DNA of 5,381 bases, from positions 1 through 5,381 of the forward strand of contig JBHGBB010000233.1 of the NCBI GenBank assembly GCA_041946755.1, written 5' to 3'. The notes below the pieces were generated by a model. That model had not been told where the DNA came from, made no database searches, and worked only from the letters and a program-made list of their open reading frames with translations. Source of the DNA: JBHGBB01 sp041946755 (lineage in GTDB: Bacteria; UBP4; UBA4092; JAOAEQ01). Both the position numbers and the translations under genes were made by a program. This document shows, piece by piece, positions 4,571-5,381 of the stretch (position 1 is its first letter; each line of letters opens with the position of its first letter).

Positions 4571-5230
4571 TTAAGCTTTATGGGCGATTGAATCAAATAA
4601 TTCGGCAGGTTTAATAATTTTTTTATCTAATAGATCAATATTATGCAATAATTCTGAATATAAGATATATTTCCTTAATTCGTTGGATAATCGTTTACCA
4701 CTTTCAGATTCGAAAATTCGTTCAGCCATATTTTTAAATTTATCCGGGATAATCAGATAAATCGGGATTTTTATATTGGTTAGCGCTTCAGTAAGATTAG
4801 CTAACCGTTGTATGCCCGGAACTACTCCAGTAGAATTCTCCACTTCAAAAGCTATATATCTACCTTTATCAGGATTAATCCAAATCAAATCGATTTGGTT
4901 TATCCGATTATCTGAGATAAACTTTTCAGACAATCCTGGTATTTCCAGACGTTGCACACTTAATTTCTGGAGTAAATCTTCTTTATTTTGCTCATTCTTA
5001 CCAACCCAAATCTGATAGTCTAATGAAAAGCCTACTTTAGCTAATTGATAAATAAACTGTTCATGCTCTCGAAGTTCATCTTCAGGTAGAATAGGTTTAG
5101 TTTCTTTTGCATATTCTGCAAAGAGTTCTGCTTGTAGACTTCCTTTTTGATACCATTTATCCTTCTTCGATTCAGCCCGTTCACGAAGAACCTCAATTAT
5201 TTCCTTATTTTCTGGCGTAAGTCCATTCTT
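4571..5230 (-). CDS. Nuclease-like hypothetical protein, 5' end lost at a sequence junction
   Basis: The frame can be read from an ATG at 5344 (257 codons). Its first ~38 codons are an out-of-frame reading of leucyl-tRNA synthetase DNA, so I treat only about 220 codons (from around KNGLTPENKE) as native and the true start as missing. The visible part begins with a charged helical stretch, then EHEQFIYQLAKVGF followed by YQIWVGKNEQNK, then INQIDLIWI and YIAFEVENSTGV, then GIQRLANL and IPIYLIIPDKF. The order IDLIW (D152 counted from ATG 5344), FEVE (E167, E169) and a helix with Q179-R180 resembles the PD-(D/E)XK nuclease core with E-x-E in place of E-x-K. I recall similar proteins with FE(V/I)E near restriction-modification genes, but no partner gene is visible here. 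Catalytic activity is an inference. The gene is AT-rich. The stop TAA is at 4571-4573. Confidence 0.6.
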   Translation of the reverse strand, partial: KNGLTPENKEIIEVLRERAESKKDKWYQKGSLQAELFAEYAKETKPILPEDELREHEQFIYQLAKVGFSLDYQIWVGKNEQNKEDLLQKLSVQRLEIPGLSEKFISDNRINQIDLIWINPDKGRYIAFEVENSTGVVPGIQRLANLTEALTNIKIPIYLIIPDKFKNMAERIFESESGKRLSNELRKYILYSELLHNIDLLDKKIIKPAELFDSIAHKA

Positions 5231-5381
5231 TAGGGTGAATGCCGCGCTTGATGGCCGCATTCTCCGCCGGGAGGCCAAAGGCGTCGAAGCCCATTGGGAA
5301 GAGCACGTTGTAGCCGCGCATGCGCATAAAGCGGGCGCGCGCATCGGAGGGCGTCATGGCGTACCAGTGACCGATGTGCAG
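5205..5381 (-). CDS. leuS: Leucyl-tRNA synthetase N-terminal fragment, broken on both sides
   Basis: The frame runs in from the right edge as LHIGHWYAMTPSDARARF, continues RMRGYNVLFPMGFDAFG, then LPAENAAIKRGIHPKEWTYA, and ends RK-stop at 5205. HIGH is the class I synthetase ATP-binding signature, and the GFDAFGLPAENAA block with HP.(D/E)WT is characteristic of bacterial LeuRS. The enzyme charges tRNA-Leu in the cytoplasm and is normally 800 or more residues, so only about 56 genuine residues are seen, and similarity stops at about 5214. The DNA is GC-rich (my hand count of 5241-5381 is 93 G/C of 141), unlike everything to its left. It abuts the nuclease-like gene in another frame without any stop or spacer. 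An assembly chimera is the likeliest explanation; a real recombination scar is the alternative. Confidence 0.85.
   Translation of the reverse strand: MHIGHWYAMTPSDARARFMRMRGYNVLFPMGFDAFGLPAENAAIKRGIHPKEWTYARK

Noticed and set aside
5231..5344. N-terminus MRAPALCACAATTCSS of the nuclease-like protein
   Set aside because: It is an out-of-frame reading of leucyl-tRNA synthetase codons; the synthetase frame gives perfect family motifs through the same bases.

Overview
The window is a bacterial, probably metagenome-derived, piece of DNA in which every recognisable gene lies on the minus strand. It splits into blocks of different base composition. Positions 1-1290 are AT-rich and accessory-looking. 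Positions 1290-3664 are of moderate GC and hold housekeeping-type genes. Positions 3665-5220 are AT-rich again. The last ~150 bases are very GC-rich. The species cannot be named from the sequence. MurI points to a peptidoglycan-making bacterium. The genome also appears to carry dispersed palindromic elements.

Reading in the direction of transcription (right to left), the right edge holds the first codons of a leucyl-tRNA synthetase gene, including its HIGH motif. Within about 20 bases this runs into an AT-rich gene for a nuclease-like protein in a different frame. The join looks like an assembly chimera or recombination scar, so the true start of the nuclease-like gene is missing. Next comes a ~900-base region with no gene (3665-4570). 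It holds six hairpins of exactly 31 nt with the same ends and the same type of centre but different stems, an 84-bp cloverleaf-like palindromic element, and several smaller hairpins. A likely rho-independent terminator closes this region, and a good sigma70-type promoter follows immediately and drives murI.

The core block is murI (glutamate racemase, D-glutamate for cell wall), then a DUF1805 protein 24 bases later, probably co-transcribed. After a short dispersed repeat comes an M20-family, peptidase T-like zinc aminopeptidase with its own strong ribosome binding site. A 14-bp tandem repeat then precedes a four-helix membrane protein of unknown function and a membrane-anchored ankyrin-repeat protein that runs off the left edge. 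The last two probably form an operon.

The most unusual item is the 31-nt hairpin family at 3933-4552. Its stem sequences differ but mostly stay self-complementary, and its flanks recur in inverted orientation. I do not recognise it as a described element.
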